Source: MPNP01 sp965215545 (GTDB lineage: Bacteria; Pseudomonadota; Alphaproteobacteria; Rhodobacterales; Rhodobacteraceae). Taken from it: a DNA stretch of 64,000 nt. The position numbers were made by a program, and so were the translations under genes. This document shows positions 42,085-50,634 of this stretch, piece after piece. Below the pieces are notes generated by a model. It saw only the letters and a list, made by a program, of their open reading frames with translations, ran no database searches and was not told the origin of the DNA. The stretch lies in assembly GCA_965215545.1 (NCBI GenBank), contig OZ244066.1:992001-1056000 (forward strand), read 5' to 3'. Positions within the stretch are counted from its first letter, which is position 1. Each line of letters starts with the position of its first letter.

Positions 42085-44458
42085 GGGGCTATCAATATTA
42101 CACACTTGACTCGTGTTTGATTGTGTGCGAGTCATGGGCGTATGCAGATTGGGATGCGTTCGATACCGGCGGATGTTGCGGAATGGTTTGTGATGGCCTG
42201 TGGGGATGCGGGTCAGACGCGGATGTCTTTGGCGCGCGGTTTGTGTGCGATGACGGATTGGCGTGGTCCGACGGGGGATCTGTGCGTGGCCTCGGCGCGC
42301 CGGATGTTGCCGCGTCTGGCGGCGGCGTTGGATGTGCGTCTTCCGCTGGCGCAGGCGGTGGATTGGGAGCCGGGTCCCGCGGCGGTGGCGGCGGTGCCGG
42401 CGATCGCTGTTGACGGCCCTCTGTCAGCTCTGGGGGATTGGTCGCTTGTCCTGGTGGCGGCGGGCGATGACCGGCGGCGTTGGGATCTGATGATGGCGGC
42501 GTCTCATCCGCAAGGGTGGTCGCGCGCACCGGGCGGGCAGGTGCGGTACTGGATTCGGTCATCGCACGGGATCTTGGGGGGTCTTGGGTTTGCGGCTGCG
42601 GGTCTCCAGTTGGCCCCGCGGGATCGTGTGATTGGCTGGTCGGCGGATGCCCGGGTGGCCCAGATCGGGCGGGTCGTGAGCAATCATCGTTTTCTGCTTC
42701 TGCCCGGGGTGCGGGTTCGCAAGCTGGCGTCGGCGGTTTTGCGGGTGGCGGCGGCGCGGATCGCGGATGACTGGTCTGAAGCTTATGGTCAGACACCGGT
42801 CCTGTTGCAGACCTTTGTCGGTCCGGATCAGTCGGGCCTGAGTTACCGGGCGGCGGGATGGACATGTTGTCCGGAACGGACGGCCGGGCGCCGCTCCGGG
42901 ATCCGCCGGGCGGTGTGGCTGAAACCGCTCACCGACGGGTGGCGGGAGACACTGTGCACAGAGCCCCGGCGCTGTCTGGGTTGGTCCGGAGCCCTGCAGG
43001 GGGGTGACAGTTGGGCGGAACGGGACTATGGTCGCAGCCCGCACCCCGATGGACGGGTGCGGCGGCGCATTGTGCAGATGGGGCAGGCCTGGACGCAGAG
43101 TCTGGGGGCCAGCCTGCCGGTGATCTTCCCCGGCCGTGCTGAACAGACGGCGGCCTATCGGCTGTTGTCCAACCCGGGCGTGACGATGGACCATATCCTG
43201 GATTCGCATGTGGAGCAGACGGTGGAACGCTGCGCGGCGGAACCGCTGGTGCTGGCCATCCAGGACACCACGACACTCAATTGTGATGGGTTGGCGGCGA
43301 CGTCCGATCGGGATGACCTCGGCGGGGGTGGCCAGGGCGTTCAGGGTCTCCTGGCGCATGTGGGCGTGGCCGTGAATGCCGTCGGACGACCGCTCGGCCT
43401 GTTCAGGGCCGATGCCGATTTCCGTCAGGCCGATGACACGGACAGTGCCCGCTGGCTGCAGGGACTGGAACGATCACAGGAGTTGGCGGCAGCGTGCCCG
43501 CGCACCCGGATCATCAATATCTGCGACCGTGAGGGCGATTTCTGGGCCTTGCTGGCGCAGGCGCGTCACACCGGCCAGGACCTGCTGGTCCGCGCCAGCC
43601 GCGGCGTCCAGCGACAGGTGGTCCGGCCCGATGGGAACACGGCCGCTCTCTGGGATCATGTCCAGGCCACGGCACCCGTGGGCACACGCAAGATCACAGT
43701 GCCGGCCCGCGGGGGACCGCACAAACGCCCGGAGCGGGCGGCCACACTGACCGTGCGCTGCACCGCGGTCACCCTGCGGCCCCCCAAAGACTTCAGCCAT
43801 GATCCCCCGCTCCCGATGATCGCCGTCTCGGCGCGCGAGGAGAGCCCGCCCGCCCGTGTCCGCCGCAAGGCGGGCAAGCCGGGCGGCCCCCTGCACTGGA
43901 TGCTGCTGATCTCTCCCCACAAAGAGAGGGAGACGAACCTGGAGACGGCAACCACCGTGCTGCGGTGGTACGAACTGCGCTGGCGCATCGAACGCTTCTT
44001 CCATGCCCTCAAACAGGGCACGCGGATCGAAGACCGCCATCTCGATACCGCCGACGATCTGCGCAAATGCTTCGCCTTCGACGCCATCACCGCCCTTCAC
44101 GATGACGGGGGGGTCTGGGATCTCACCCATCTCGCGCGCACGCGGGGCGATGAGCCCGCGTGCCGCTTCGTCGGCAAGGACGAGATCACGGTGCTCGGTG
44201 TCCTCGCGGCCGAACGGGGCATCCTCAAGGCCCGGGCACCCCCGGCAGAGGCCCGGGCGATGACAATCGAACGGTTCGTGGTCCTGACCGGGGGTCTGGC
44301 CGGGTTCCATCCCGCAAAGCGTCAGCCACTGCCCGGGACAGAAAAACTGTGGCAAGGAATCCGAATCCTCACCAACAGCGTCTTCGCCATCCATGCCTGG
44401 AACAACAGAAACATGAACACAACTGAAAACGAGTCAAGTCTGATACATTGATAGCCCC
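42085..44458 (+). mobile_element. IS4-type insertion sequence, about 2.37 kb
   Basis: Ends are imperfect inverted repeats: GGGGCTATCAATATTACACA at 42085 and, on the minus strand from 44458, GGGGCTATCAATGTATCAGA; both continue with CTTGACTCGT shortly after. The exact outer edge could be 42089/44454. No target duplication is evident. It carries one 770-residue transposase gene and interrupts the secreted-protein gene at 41738. Confidence 0.75.
42142..44451 (+). CDS. IS4-family transposase with N-terminal DruA-like (DUF4338) domain
   Basis: A 769-residue transposase in two parts. Residues 1 to about 250 resemble DUF4338/DruA: HPQGWSRAPGGQVRYWIRSS, RDRVIGWSADARVAQIGRVV, HRFLLLPGVRVRKLASAVL and LLQTFVGPDQSGLSYRAAGW. 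The remainder is an IS4-type DDE transposase with a Tn5-like N-terminal element: WAERDYGRSPHPDGRVRRRI, LVLAIQDTTTLNCDG (first Asp), RIINICDREGDFWALL (second Asp) and WYELRWRIERFFHALKQGTR (YREK-like Glu). ATG 42142 is one of several possible starts; TTG 42121 is in frame. No frameshift, so the enzyme may be active. DruA is otherwise known from the Druantia defence system. Confidence 0.8.
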   Translation: MQIGMRSIPADVAEWFVMACGDAGQTRMSLARGLCAMTDWRGPTGDLCVASARRMLPRLAAALDVRLPLAQAVDWEPGPAAVAAVPAIAVDGPLSALGDWSLVLVAAGDDRRRWDLMMAASHPQGWSRAPGGQVRYWIRSSHGILGGLGFAAAGLQLAPRDRVIGWSADARVAQIGRVVSNHRFLLLPGVRVRKLASAVLRVAAARIADDWSEAYGQTPVLLQTFVGPDQSGLSYRAAGWTCCPERTAGRRSGIRRAVWLKPLTDGWRETLCTEPRRCLGWSGALQGGDSWAERDYGRSPHPDGRVRRRIVQMGQAWTQSLGASLPVIFPGRAEQTAAYRLLSNPGVTMDHILDSHVEQTVERCAAEPLVLAIQDTTTLNCDGLAATSDRDDLGGGGQGVQGLLAHVGVAVNAVGRPLGLFRADADFRQADDTDSARWLQGLERSQELAAACPRTRIINICDREGDFWALLAQARHTGQDLLVRASRGVQRQVVRPDGNTAALWDHVQATAPVGTRKITVPARGGPHKRPERAATLTVRCTAVTLRPPKDFSHDPPLPMIAVSAREESPPARVRRKAGKPGGPLHWMLLISPHKERETNLETATTVLRWYELRWRIERFFHALKQGTRIEDRHLDTADDLRKCFAFDAITALHDDGGVWDLTHLARTRGDEPACRFVGKDEITVLGVLAAERGILKARAPPAEARAMTIERFVVLTGGLAGFHPAKRQPLPGTEKLWQGIRILTNSVFAIHAWNNRNMNTTENESSLIH

Positions 44459-44830
44459 CCTGGTGGCGGGCACTCGAGTGTTCACCGGTCTGAAGCAGAA
44501 CACGCGTTATGTTGCCGCTCTTTACACATCACGAATTATCAATAGTTGGCGTAACAGCAACGCTTTTGCCCGAATCTGCTTCCGCACGGCCGCCGATCTG
44601 GAGATCCCCTTTGGCTCGGGTCGTGCCGTCGGCCCCGGCGATTCGTGGTCGAGCGGGTGCTTCGCCTTCAGCAAGGACCCGAATCAGATCCGGGCCTGCC
44701 TGTGCGGAGCCCGGAACTCGTCGGGTCGCTGGGCGCGCACCGATGCCGAGGACGGCTACGAATATATCAGGGACGCCACCTGGAGGACGAGCGTGGGCTG
44801 CACGACCAGCTGACGGGGCCGGACCGGGAC

Positions 44831-44862
44831 ACACAAGGGCGGCCGGCGGGCCGCCCTTGTGT
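44831..44862 (+). terminator. Terminator of the secreted-protein gene
   Basis: ACACAAGGGCGGCC (44831-44844) pairs perfectly with GGCCGCCCTTGTGT (44849-44862) around GGCG, 17 bases after the stop at 44813. No long T-run, but stem strength and position support termination. Confidence 0.65.
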
Positions 44863-44953
44863 CATGGGGACGCATGGGATCTTCGGAGGGGTCCGCTCCA
44901 GTCGATCGGGTTTGACAATGTCACTGACCGTAGGATATGCGCACCAGACTCCA

Positions 44954-45040
44954 GCCCGGATGGCGGAATTGGTAGACGCGCTAGTTTCAGGTATTAGTGT
45001 CCCTTGGGACGTGGAGGTTCGAGTCCTCTTCCGGGCACCA
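44954..45040 (+). tRNA. tRNA-Leu (CAG)
   Basis: An 87-base tRNA with encoded CCA. Acceptor GCCCGGA pairs with TCCGGGC, then ACCA. D-arm text TGGCGGAATTGGTAGACGC is typical of tRNA-Leu. Anticodon loop TTCAGGT between CTAGT and ATTAG gives anticodon CAG. A long variable arm (GTCCCTTGGGAC) and T-loop GGTTCGAGTCC follow. Its 3' end adjoins a decayed ABC-transporter locus; tRNA 3' ends are common integration sites, but no attachment-site repeat was found. Confidence 0.97.
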
Positions 45041-45189
45041 GAGGCTCCATCGCGTTCCTGAACCGCGCCCTGTTCCTGATCATGTGGGATGCAGATGTCC
45101 AGATGATAATTTCCGGCCATTCTGATTGCCATTCTGGTCTTCGGCATTGCCAGGGGGTTCACCCCCGTGCATCTGCGTGATCAGATGGC

Positions 45190-45613
45190 AATATGGGTCC
45201 CGATCCTGTCGATCGGCCTTTCCGACTGGGTCCAGCTTGCCGGGTGGCGCGTGGCAGGGCACTTGTCGAAAAGCAGACGGAATATGCCAAGGCAGCAATC
45301 CTGATCGGACACAAGTCTGGCGGCATCATCTTTCGTCACATCGTGCCCAATGTCCTGGCACCGATCCTGGCCATGGCAACAATCTCGCTTGCCCTGGCCA
45401 TCATTACCGAAGCGACGCTCAGCTTCCCGACGTCGGTACGCCACCGACAGAACCTTCGCTCGGGACCCTGATTCGGGGCGGTCAGATTTTCCTTCTTTTT
45501 GAGAATGATGGATCCTGTTCTTTCCTGTCATGACGCTGCTCATGCTGGCCCTGTCGATGAATCTGCTCGGGGACTGGCTCAGGGATGCGCTCGATCCGAA
45601 TCTGGATGACTGA
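45190..45613 (+). pseudogene. Decayed peptide ABC transporter permease (DppC/OppC C-terminal part)
   Basis: Only the last part of the permease remains, in three frames: ARGRALVEKQTEYAKAAILI with GGIIFRHIVPNVLAPILAMA and TISLALAIITEATLSFP (45240-45430), then PSLGTLIRGGQ (45450-45485), then FFPVMTLLMLALSMNLLGDW and LRDALDPNLDD with a stop at 45613. These match the DppC inner-membrane permease of oligopeptide transporters. The 5' two thirds is absent and at least two frameshifts are present. Confidence 0.8.
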
Positions 45614-46219
45614 TGACGTTACTCAAGATCGCAATATGCGTGTCGAGCTCCCCGACCGACATTGCGTACTGACGGCGGTCGATCATGCCTCGCTTGAGGC
45701 GGCAGCGGGGGAGATCGTGGGCATTGTCGGCGAATCCGGGACTGGCAAATCGACGACTGGCAATGCAGTCATGGGACTGCTGGCGGCGCCAGGACGTCTT
45801 AGCAGTGGCAAGGTGCTCCTGAATGGCAACGTGATCACGGCACTTGCCCATGAAGGGATGCAGAAACTCCGGTGCGGACGGATCGGCATGATCTTTCAGA
45901 TCCGCTGACATCGCTGAATCCGCTGGCGACCATCGAGAGCCAGCTGGCGGAAACGATCCAGGCACAGATCCTGAATCTCCTGAAGGATCTGCAGGAGCAG
46001 CTGAATCTGACATATCTCTTCATCTCCCATGACATGCCTGTCATGCGGCAGATGTGTGACCGTATCGGTGTCATGCGGCAGGGCAAGCTGATCGAAATCA
46101 GCGAGACAGAGGCCCTCTTCGAGTCGCCCCGCCACAACTATACCCGGTCGCTCATTGAACTCATGCCGAAATTCGCCAGGGAATGTGATCCACCGCCGGG
46201 ATTGGTCGTACCACTCTGA
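45606..46219 (+). pseudogene. Decayed peptide ABC transporter ATPase (DppD/OppD type)
   Basis: Starts at ATG 45606 overlapping the permease stop. Walker A is intact in GEIVGIVGESGTGKSTTGNA. A frameshift follows GMIFQ near 45895, where the text resumes DPLTSLNPLATIESQLAETI. The frame then jumps to LKDLQEQLNLTYLFISHDMP and VMRQMCDRIGVMRQGKLIEI, ending EALFESPRHNYTRSLIELMP at 46219. The signature motif (LSGGQ) and Walker B are missing, so an internal deletion of over 100 codons has occurred as well. Non-functional. Confidence 0.82.
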
Positions 46220-46687
46220 CGCGCTTCAACATCGGGTGGGACCTCCCTTGAGGGAGGTCACGGCACTGCCATCTTGAACAACAGGCTTCCCGAAGCAGTG
46301 TTGCAACGGCCGCCCACCTGTGTGGGCGATCATGACCCCTCCATCAAATAACCATCAAATAAAATCAAGGGTGATATAACCAATATATATCAATTATTTA
46401 AATAAATATTGTTTGCACAAGACAGTGCTCGTGACAGCAACTTGTCAAATAAACTGCCTGGACCGATGGCCGTCAGCCTCTGGATTTCGCAAGAAGCCAC
46501 GGACTGTCGTGGGCACGAACATCTCTGTCTCCGCTGCCCGGATCCTTGCAATGCGGTCCCCTCATCAACACCGGCAGTTGTGTTCCTCCAGTCCGTCACA
46601 TCGTGCACAGCCCAGCGTAGGTTACCACTCATTGCCAGTCAAATCCGGTCTCGGCATCAAATAACCGTCAAGCGTAACTTGTTCAGG
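46220..46687. other. AT-rich gene-free stretch with one hairpin
   Basis: A terminator-like hairpin GACCTCCC-TTGA-GGGAGGTC (46240-46259) follows the ATPase wreck. The stretch 46345-46430 is markedly AT-rich (AATATATATCAATTATTT) compared with the surroundings. No gene supported. Confidence 0.45.
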
Positions 46688-47345
46688 GTCTCCCCGACCG
46701 CCACGCCCCGTCCGCCGGCATTCGGTTTGACACTGTCTGTCGTATCGCCCATCCACCGACCAACCACGACGGCAGAAGCCGCAGTGACAGGACAGGCCAG
46801 CATCCCGTGTCAGGACCCATCGACGATCGCGAGTCATTGGCCAACCCGATCCCGTAGGTTCGCAATCACGGCATCGCGGTTGGCGCGGGCCGCCGTCAGG
46901 GCGGCGATCGGGTTGCCGAGATGCGCACGACGGTTGCTGTTCAGGCCGCCCGCAGCGCCAAACGCGAACGCCGCCTCAGTCTCGACAGCTCCAACAGCAG
47001 CAAGCCACCGTCAAGCAACGGACCGGCCAAGCCGACCACATTGAGGACCACTTTCCTGCCACCTGCCCAGACTGTGGCGGGGTACTGAAGGCCGGTCTGT
47101 CCAGCGGGTCGGCCGCCCACCATGTCCATGATCGTCCAGAGCCGTCACCCCTTGTGGTGTGCGAACACCGGGCCCATCGGTGCGTTGGCCCCGCCAGCGG
47201 CACGGCAACCCGGTCGGCCTGCACCAAACGCCGCGACCCTGCAAGGCGCACCAGACGATCGCCTGCAGGGCTGGACGCGGCTGGCGACACTGCGGGCATC
47301 ACCGGACGAGTTGATAGGCCGGATCGCAGAGCCCCAGAGTTCGCT
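46688..47345 (+). pseudogene. IS66-type transposase remnant, N-terminal half
   Basis: The frame around 46925-47060 reads AVQAARSAKRERRLSLDSSN then SSKPPSSNGPAKP, the hallmark N-terminal motif of IS66 TnpC. A neighbouring frame gives EDHFPATCPDCGGVLKAGLS, the IS66 zinc-binding part. The outer blocks 46688-46860 and 47270-47345 recur at 48232-48412 and 48640-48720, so this is an internally deleted copy of the same element found right of vapBC. The C-terminal catalytic part is missing here. Confidence 0.65.
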
Positions 47346-47348
47346 CCG

Positions 47349-47388
47349 GTCCCGCTGCGACCGTTGCAACTCAGAGTGGCACGGGGGC
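47349..47388 (-). repeat. IS30-like left-end copy L2
   Basis: Minus strand from 47388 reads CCCCCGTGCCACTCTGAGTT then GCAACGGTCGCAGCGGGACC, matching copies at 3498, 56848 and 57713. It faces right, toward the vapBC-AlbA island whose other edge is R2 at 51087. Confidence 0.7.
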
Positions 47389-47490
47389 GTCTTTTGCTGG
47401 AATTCACCCATTGATCGGCGCTCCTTGATAGCATAATTTGACAGCACCATTGACCAAGAGTCGTCTATTGGCAAAACCGGAACTGGTGAT

Positions 47491-47748
47491 ATGAGCACAA
47501 GCATCACCGTCCGCGGCATTGATCCCGGGGACAAATCCTGGCTCAAGCGTGAGGCCAGACAAATCGGCGTGTCAATGGAAGAGCTGGTCCGACGTTTGAT
47601 CCACGAGAAGCGCACGAGGACCGAGCGCCACGCCAAGCCATCCGAAGTCTTTGCAAGGCATTTCGGGGCCAAGCATGGCGTTGATCTTCCAACTCCGGTT
47701 CGTCGAGGTTACAAGCCGTTGTTGATAACTCGCGAGAAAGAGGAATGA
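47491..47748 (+). CDS. vapB: VapB/FitA-type antitoxin
   Basis: An 85-residue ribbon-helix-helix protein: MSTSITVRGIDPGDKSWLKR with EARQIGVSMEELVRRLIHEK matches the FitA-like Arc/MetJ fold, followed by a flexible toxin-wrapping C-terminus. It binds and silences the VapC ribonuclease and represses its own promoter. The stop overlaps the vapC start (ATGA). Flanked on both sides by IS66-type remnants. Confidence 0.88.
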   Translation: MSTSITVRGIDPGDKSWLKREARQIGVSMEELVRRLIHEKRTRTERHAKPSEVFARHFGAKHGVDLPTPVRRGYKPLLITREKEE

Positions 47749-48197
47749 TTGCACCACTTGCCTGGTTAATTGACACAAATGTCATCTCCGAAATGATGCG
47801 TTCGCGACCCGAACCCCGGGTTACCACGTTTCTTGATTCGATTGCCGACGAGGGTTTAGGACTTGCCTCTATAACCGTTTGGGAAATACTCGATGGACTC
47901 GGTCGGCTCGACCCGGGCCGGCGCCGGAACAACCTCGCCGACCGATTCCTGGATCTTCTTGAAGAACTATTTGAAAGCCGGATCATCGAGTGGTCCTTGA
48001 TCGATGCGCACACCTGTGCTCAGATTATGGAGGACAAGCGCCGGCATGGTGAACCGCTTGACGATCATTTGCCAGATGCCTTTCTTGCAGCGACTGCTGC
48101 CACGCGCGGCCTCGCCATCGTGACCAGAAACGAGAGTGAGTTCCGCAATACCGGGGTCAAGACTGTCAATCCATGGTTATCGGCACCGAAATTTTGA
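47745..48197 (+). CDS. vapC: VapC-type PIN-domain ribonuclease toxin
   Basis: A 150-residue PIN-domain toxin, FitB-like. The four acidic active-site residues fall in LAWLIDTNVISEMMR, LASITVWEILDGLGRL, DDHLPDAFLAATAATRGL and VTRNESEFRNTGVKTVNPW (the usual TRNxxxF). Substrates of VapC toxins are structured RNAs, often tRNAs. ATG 47745 is translationally coupled to vapB. Intact. Confidence 0.9.
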   Translation: MIAPLAWLIDTNVISEMMRSRPEPRVTTFLDSIADEGLGLASITVWEILDGLGRLDPGRRRNNLADRFLDLLEELFESRIIEWSLIDAHTCAQIMEDKRRHGEPLDDHLPDAFLAATAATRGLAIVTRNESEFRNTGVKTVNPWLSAPKF

Positions 48198-48231
48198 TGA
48201 ACGAACATCGGGCTTAACTGGCTCAGGATCT

Positions 48232-48730
48232 TCCCGACCGCCACGCCCGGGCCGGCGGCATTCGGTTTGACACTGTCTGTCGTACCGCCCATCCAACCAC
48301 CAACCAAGACGGCAGAAGCCGCGGTGACAGGCAGCGGACAGGGCAGGCCAGCATCCCGTGTCAGGACCCGTCGACGATCGTCGGTCATTGGCCAACCCGA
48401 CCGTCGCGGCCCGATGCCAACGCCAGCGGTCCCGGCGGCAACAACGACAGGGCCACATCCGGATCCTGCGGTTCTGGAACAACCAGGCAGGACTCCTGAG
48501 GTTCACCCGTGACCCCACGGTTCCGGCGACCAACAAGCGCAGCCGAGCGGGCGCTGCATCCCCGCGGGGTGCAGCAGACGATCGCCGTCACTTTTCGGAG
48601 CACCGAAGAGACTCGGCACCATGCCGTGATGCGGGCCGTGTTGGACCCGGCTGGCGACACTGCGGGCGTCACCGGAGGGGTTGATGGGCCGGATCGCAGA
48701 GCCAGAGTGCGCTCCGGCCCGCTGATCGTC
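48232..48730 (+). pseudogene. IS66-type transposase remnant, C-terminal half
   Basis: In mixed frames around 48480-48650 the text reads RFTRDPTVPATN, then AERALHPRGVQQTIAVTFRS and TEETRHHAVMRAVLDPA. This is the IS66 TnpC C-terminal signature (FxxDPxVPxTNNxAERALRPxxxxRKxxGGFRS...). Its outer blocks match those of the left copy (46688-47345). The two are complementary internal deletions of one element flanking vapBC as direct repeats. Confidence 0.65.
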
Positions 48731-48775
48731 GTTGCGGGCCTGCAGTTCCTGGCTCAGGAACCTGAACGGTTCCCG

Positions 48776-50278
48776 TCAAATAAAATACCGACTTCCATTC
48801 TCAGCCGGAGCTGCCCAGAACGGAAGGTAGGCTCGGCTCCGAGGCCCTGCTGTCGGATCTTCGACGACGATCACGCCAGCCTTCAGAGCGTCGCCAAGGA
48901 GGCGGGAAATGGTGGCAGAGTTGGCACTTGAGATACCGAACCTGTCACGCAGAGTCGCATTGGTTGTCTTTTCACTCCTGATATAGCGCAGGCATGAATG
49001 CTGATAGACTGCGCGGACCCTTTCCGTCCTGGACATCTCATTGAAGGGTCGGCTGGCAAAGATCGTCACCCGCGTCGCCCCTGGCGGTGTCTCAAACAGT
49101 GGCGGCGGGAGTTGAGCAAATTCAATGGCGAACATCGCCTTGTCGATCCCACTGCCGCGTTCTTCGCAGATGCCAAAGCGCCGCATCAGGCCTGCCACGG
49201 ATTCGTTCCGCGAACGAGGTGGGGCATCGATCATCCGTTCCGCCGCGACCAGTGATTCACCCGGATTCGAAATTTCGATGCGGTCAGGGAAGACTTCGAC
49301 CATTGGCCCCGCACCCGTCGCAGCGAGATCCTGATGAATGAGCATGTTGGCGATGAGCTCGCGCACAGCAGCCCTGGGGAATGCGGTCACATCTTGACGG
49401 ATACCGTTATGGATGACCTCCATGGTCGGCAATATGGCATCCATGTAGTCGATCATATACTCGAAACCGCTGGCATAACCGGTCTCAAACACATGCTCGC
49501 GGACGGCTTTCATTCTGCTCTTGCCGGAATACTGGATCATGCGGACGGCCTTGCGCGCGAGGCCCTGGAAGTCCTTCAGCTTCTCCGCAAGCAAAACAGC
49601 TCCAAGGTTGGTTACGCTCCAGCGATTTGCAGGATCGCGCCGAAGAATTCCATCAGCAGCGAGCGCGCCTGCCGTTGCCTGATCATTGTTCTGAGATACG
49701 GGACGTTTCAACAGTCGGAAATAGGCAGGCCAATCAAGCCGTTCCAGCGCTTGGCTGGTTGTGATGGTGCCACAGGCGACACGCGTCTCGAAGGGAGACA
49801 CGTCAAACAATCGCCACAGTGCCCTCTCACGTTCCGGGGCCTCTCGTAATGGCTTGGTGACCGAGCCCACACGGATATATTCGACATTCTGGAATCGCAC
49901 AGGGATATTCCCCGCAGCGTGCACCTCGGCAAAAGCAATTCGATTGTTATCAACTTCAACAATGTGAAAATCAAAATGGATTTTGGGGTCCAGCAGCCGC
50001 AACAGCCAAGGTTCCAGTGGCTCGTTGCCTTTCTTGGCCGTTCGCGGATTGAAAGTCGTGCCAACGAGCTCCCCGGTCCTGTCCATCACTCCCCACATCA
50101 GATACCCGAAGGGTTGTTCGTTGAGTGCTGCCCCATTTGCAAGTGCGGAAATATAACGACCGACTTCCTCGGGACTGACGCGGTTTCGCTTGTATTCAAT
50201 CCACTCGGTCTCACCGTCTGGTCGACACAGGCTCCGGACAATGGCGGCGTAGTCCTTCACGAAAATGTTCGGCGTCAT
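48776..50278 (-). CDS. AlbA_2/Schlafen-type ATP-binding protein
   Basis: A 500-residue protein with an N-terminal AlbA_2 (Schlafen AAA-4) domain (GETEWIEYKRNRVSPEEVGR, ISALANGAALNEQPFGYLMW) and a C-terminal HATPase-like region (RELIANMLIHQDLAATGAGP, VEVFPDRIEISNPGESL, LMRRFGICEERGSGIDKAM). It ends in a winged-helix-like tail (TTNATLRDRFGISSANSATI). Such proteins are often encoded inside type I restriction loci between hsdS and hsdR. Here its ATG overlaps, by four bases, the stop of an HsdS-like remnant, which fits that origin. Intact; role unknown, possibly regulatory or defensive. Confidence 0.78.
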   Translation of the reverse strand: MTPNIFVKDYAAIVRSLCRPDGETEWIEYKRNRVSPEEVGRYISALANGAALNEQPFGYLMWGVMDRTGELVGTTFNPRTAKKGNEPLEPWLLRLLDPKIHFDFHIVEVDNNRIAFAEVHAAGNIPVRFQNVEYIRVGSVTKPLREAPERERALWRLFDVSPFETRVACGTITTSQALERLDWPAYFRLLKRPVSQNNDQATAGALAADGILRRDPANRWSVTNLGAVLLAEKLKDFQGLARKAVRMIQYSGKSRMKAVREHVFETGYASGFEYMIDYMDAILPTMEVIHNGIRQDVTAFPRAAVRELIANMLIHQDLAATGAGPMVEVFPDRIEISNPGESLVAAERMIDAPPRSRNESVAGLMRRFGICEERGSGIDKAMFAIEFAQLPPPLFETPPGATRVTIFASRPFNEMSRTERVRAVYQHSCLRYIRSEKTTNATLRDRFGISSANSATISRLLGDALKAGVIVVEDPTAGPRSRAYLPFWAAPAENGSRYFI

Positions 50279-50610
50279 GCTGAATTCGTTCCCGCTGGAG
50301 ACTGCCGAAGAGACCTGTTCAATGCATTGGCGATACCGTCTGCCTCATATGACCCGGAACCTGCTGGCAAGGCCACCCCCGCCTCACGCACATCGAAATT
50401 ACTGCTGATAACATCGGCAATCAGGGACGGACGGTTCTCACGAAGAGGTTCAATGGTTCGGCGGATACGATTTCTCGATTGGTCCGCATTGGCAATGGCC
50501 TCATCCGGGAAGCAGGCAGTGGCGGTCTGTCTGGGTGGGGGCGGGATTGCCAACGCATTTTTTTTGGCGATTATGCACATACCCAAATGAAACCCAAAAT
50601 AACCAAACAC
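50275..50610 (-). pseudogene. HsdS C-terminal remnant (type I restriction specificity subunit)
   Basis: The open frame of 111 codons contains RRTIEPLRENRPSLIADVIS then SNFDVREAGVALPAG, closely following the end of type I HsdS proteins (LxEYRTxLIxDVVTGKxDVRExAxxLP). Upstream of about residue 35 the text is non-homologous and AT-rich, so the gene is truncated. hsdM and hsdR are not present in the window. Coupled to the downstream AlbA_2 gene. Confidence 0.6.
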
Positions 50611-50634
50611 TTACAAATAAATCAACAATCTCAG

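Larger units (their letters stand above)
41738..44813 (+). pseudogene. Secreted protein gene broken by IS4-type element
   Basis: ATG 41738 follows AAGGAGGTCGACC. Product starts with a signal peptide, MTRLTMTLIAALVAIMTGPA then GAQVDW. Coding runs to 42084, where an IS4-type element of 2374 bp lies. After it the frame resumes without shift at 44459 and ends at 44813 with YVAALYTSRIINSWRNSNAF, GSGRAVGPGDSWSSGCFAFS, IRACLCGARNSSGRWARTD and RDATWRTSVGCTTS. The whole protein would be about 233 residues with paired cysteines near the C-terminus. A second C11 tract (42069-42079) encodes PPP. Family not recognised; followed by a strong terminator at 44831. Related in leader and promoter to the gene at 28123. 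Confidence 0.55.

Noticed and set aside
42085..44458. The DruA-like domain taken as a Druantia defence locus.
   Set aside because: The domain is fused to a DDE transposase between terminal inverted repeats, and no DruB-DruE genes are present; it is an insertion sequence.
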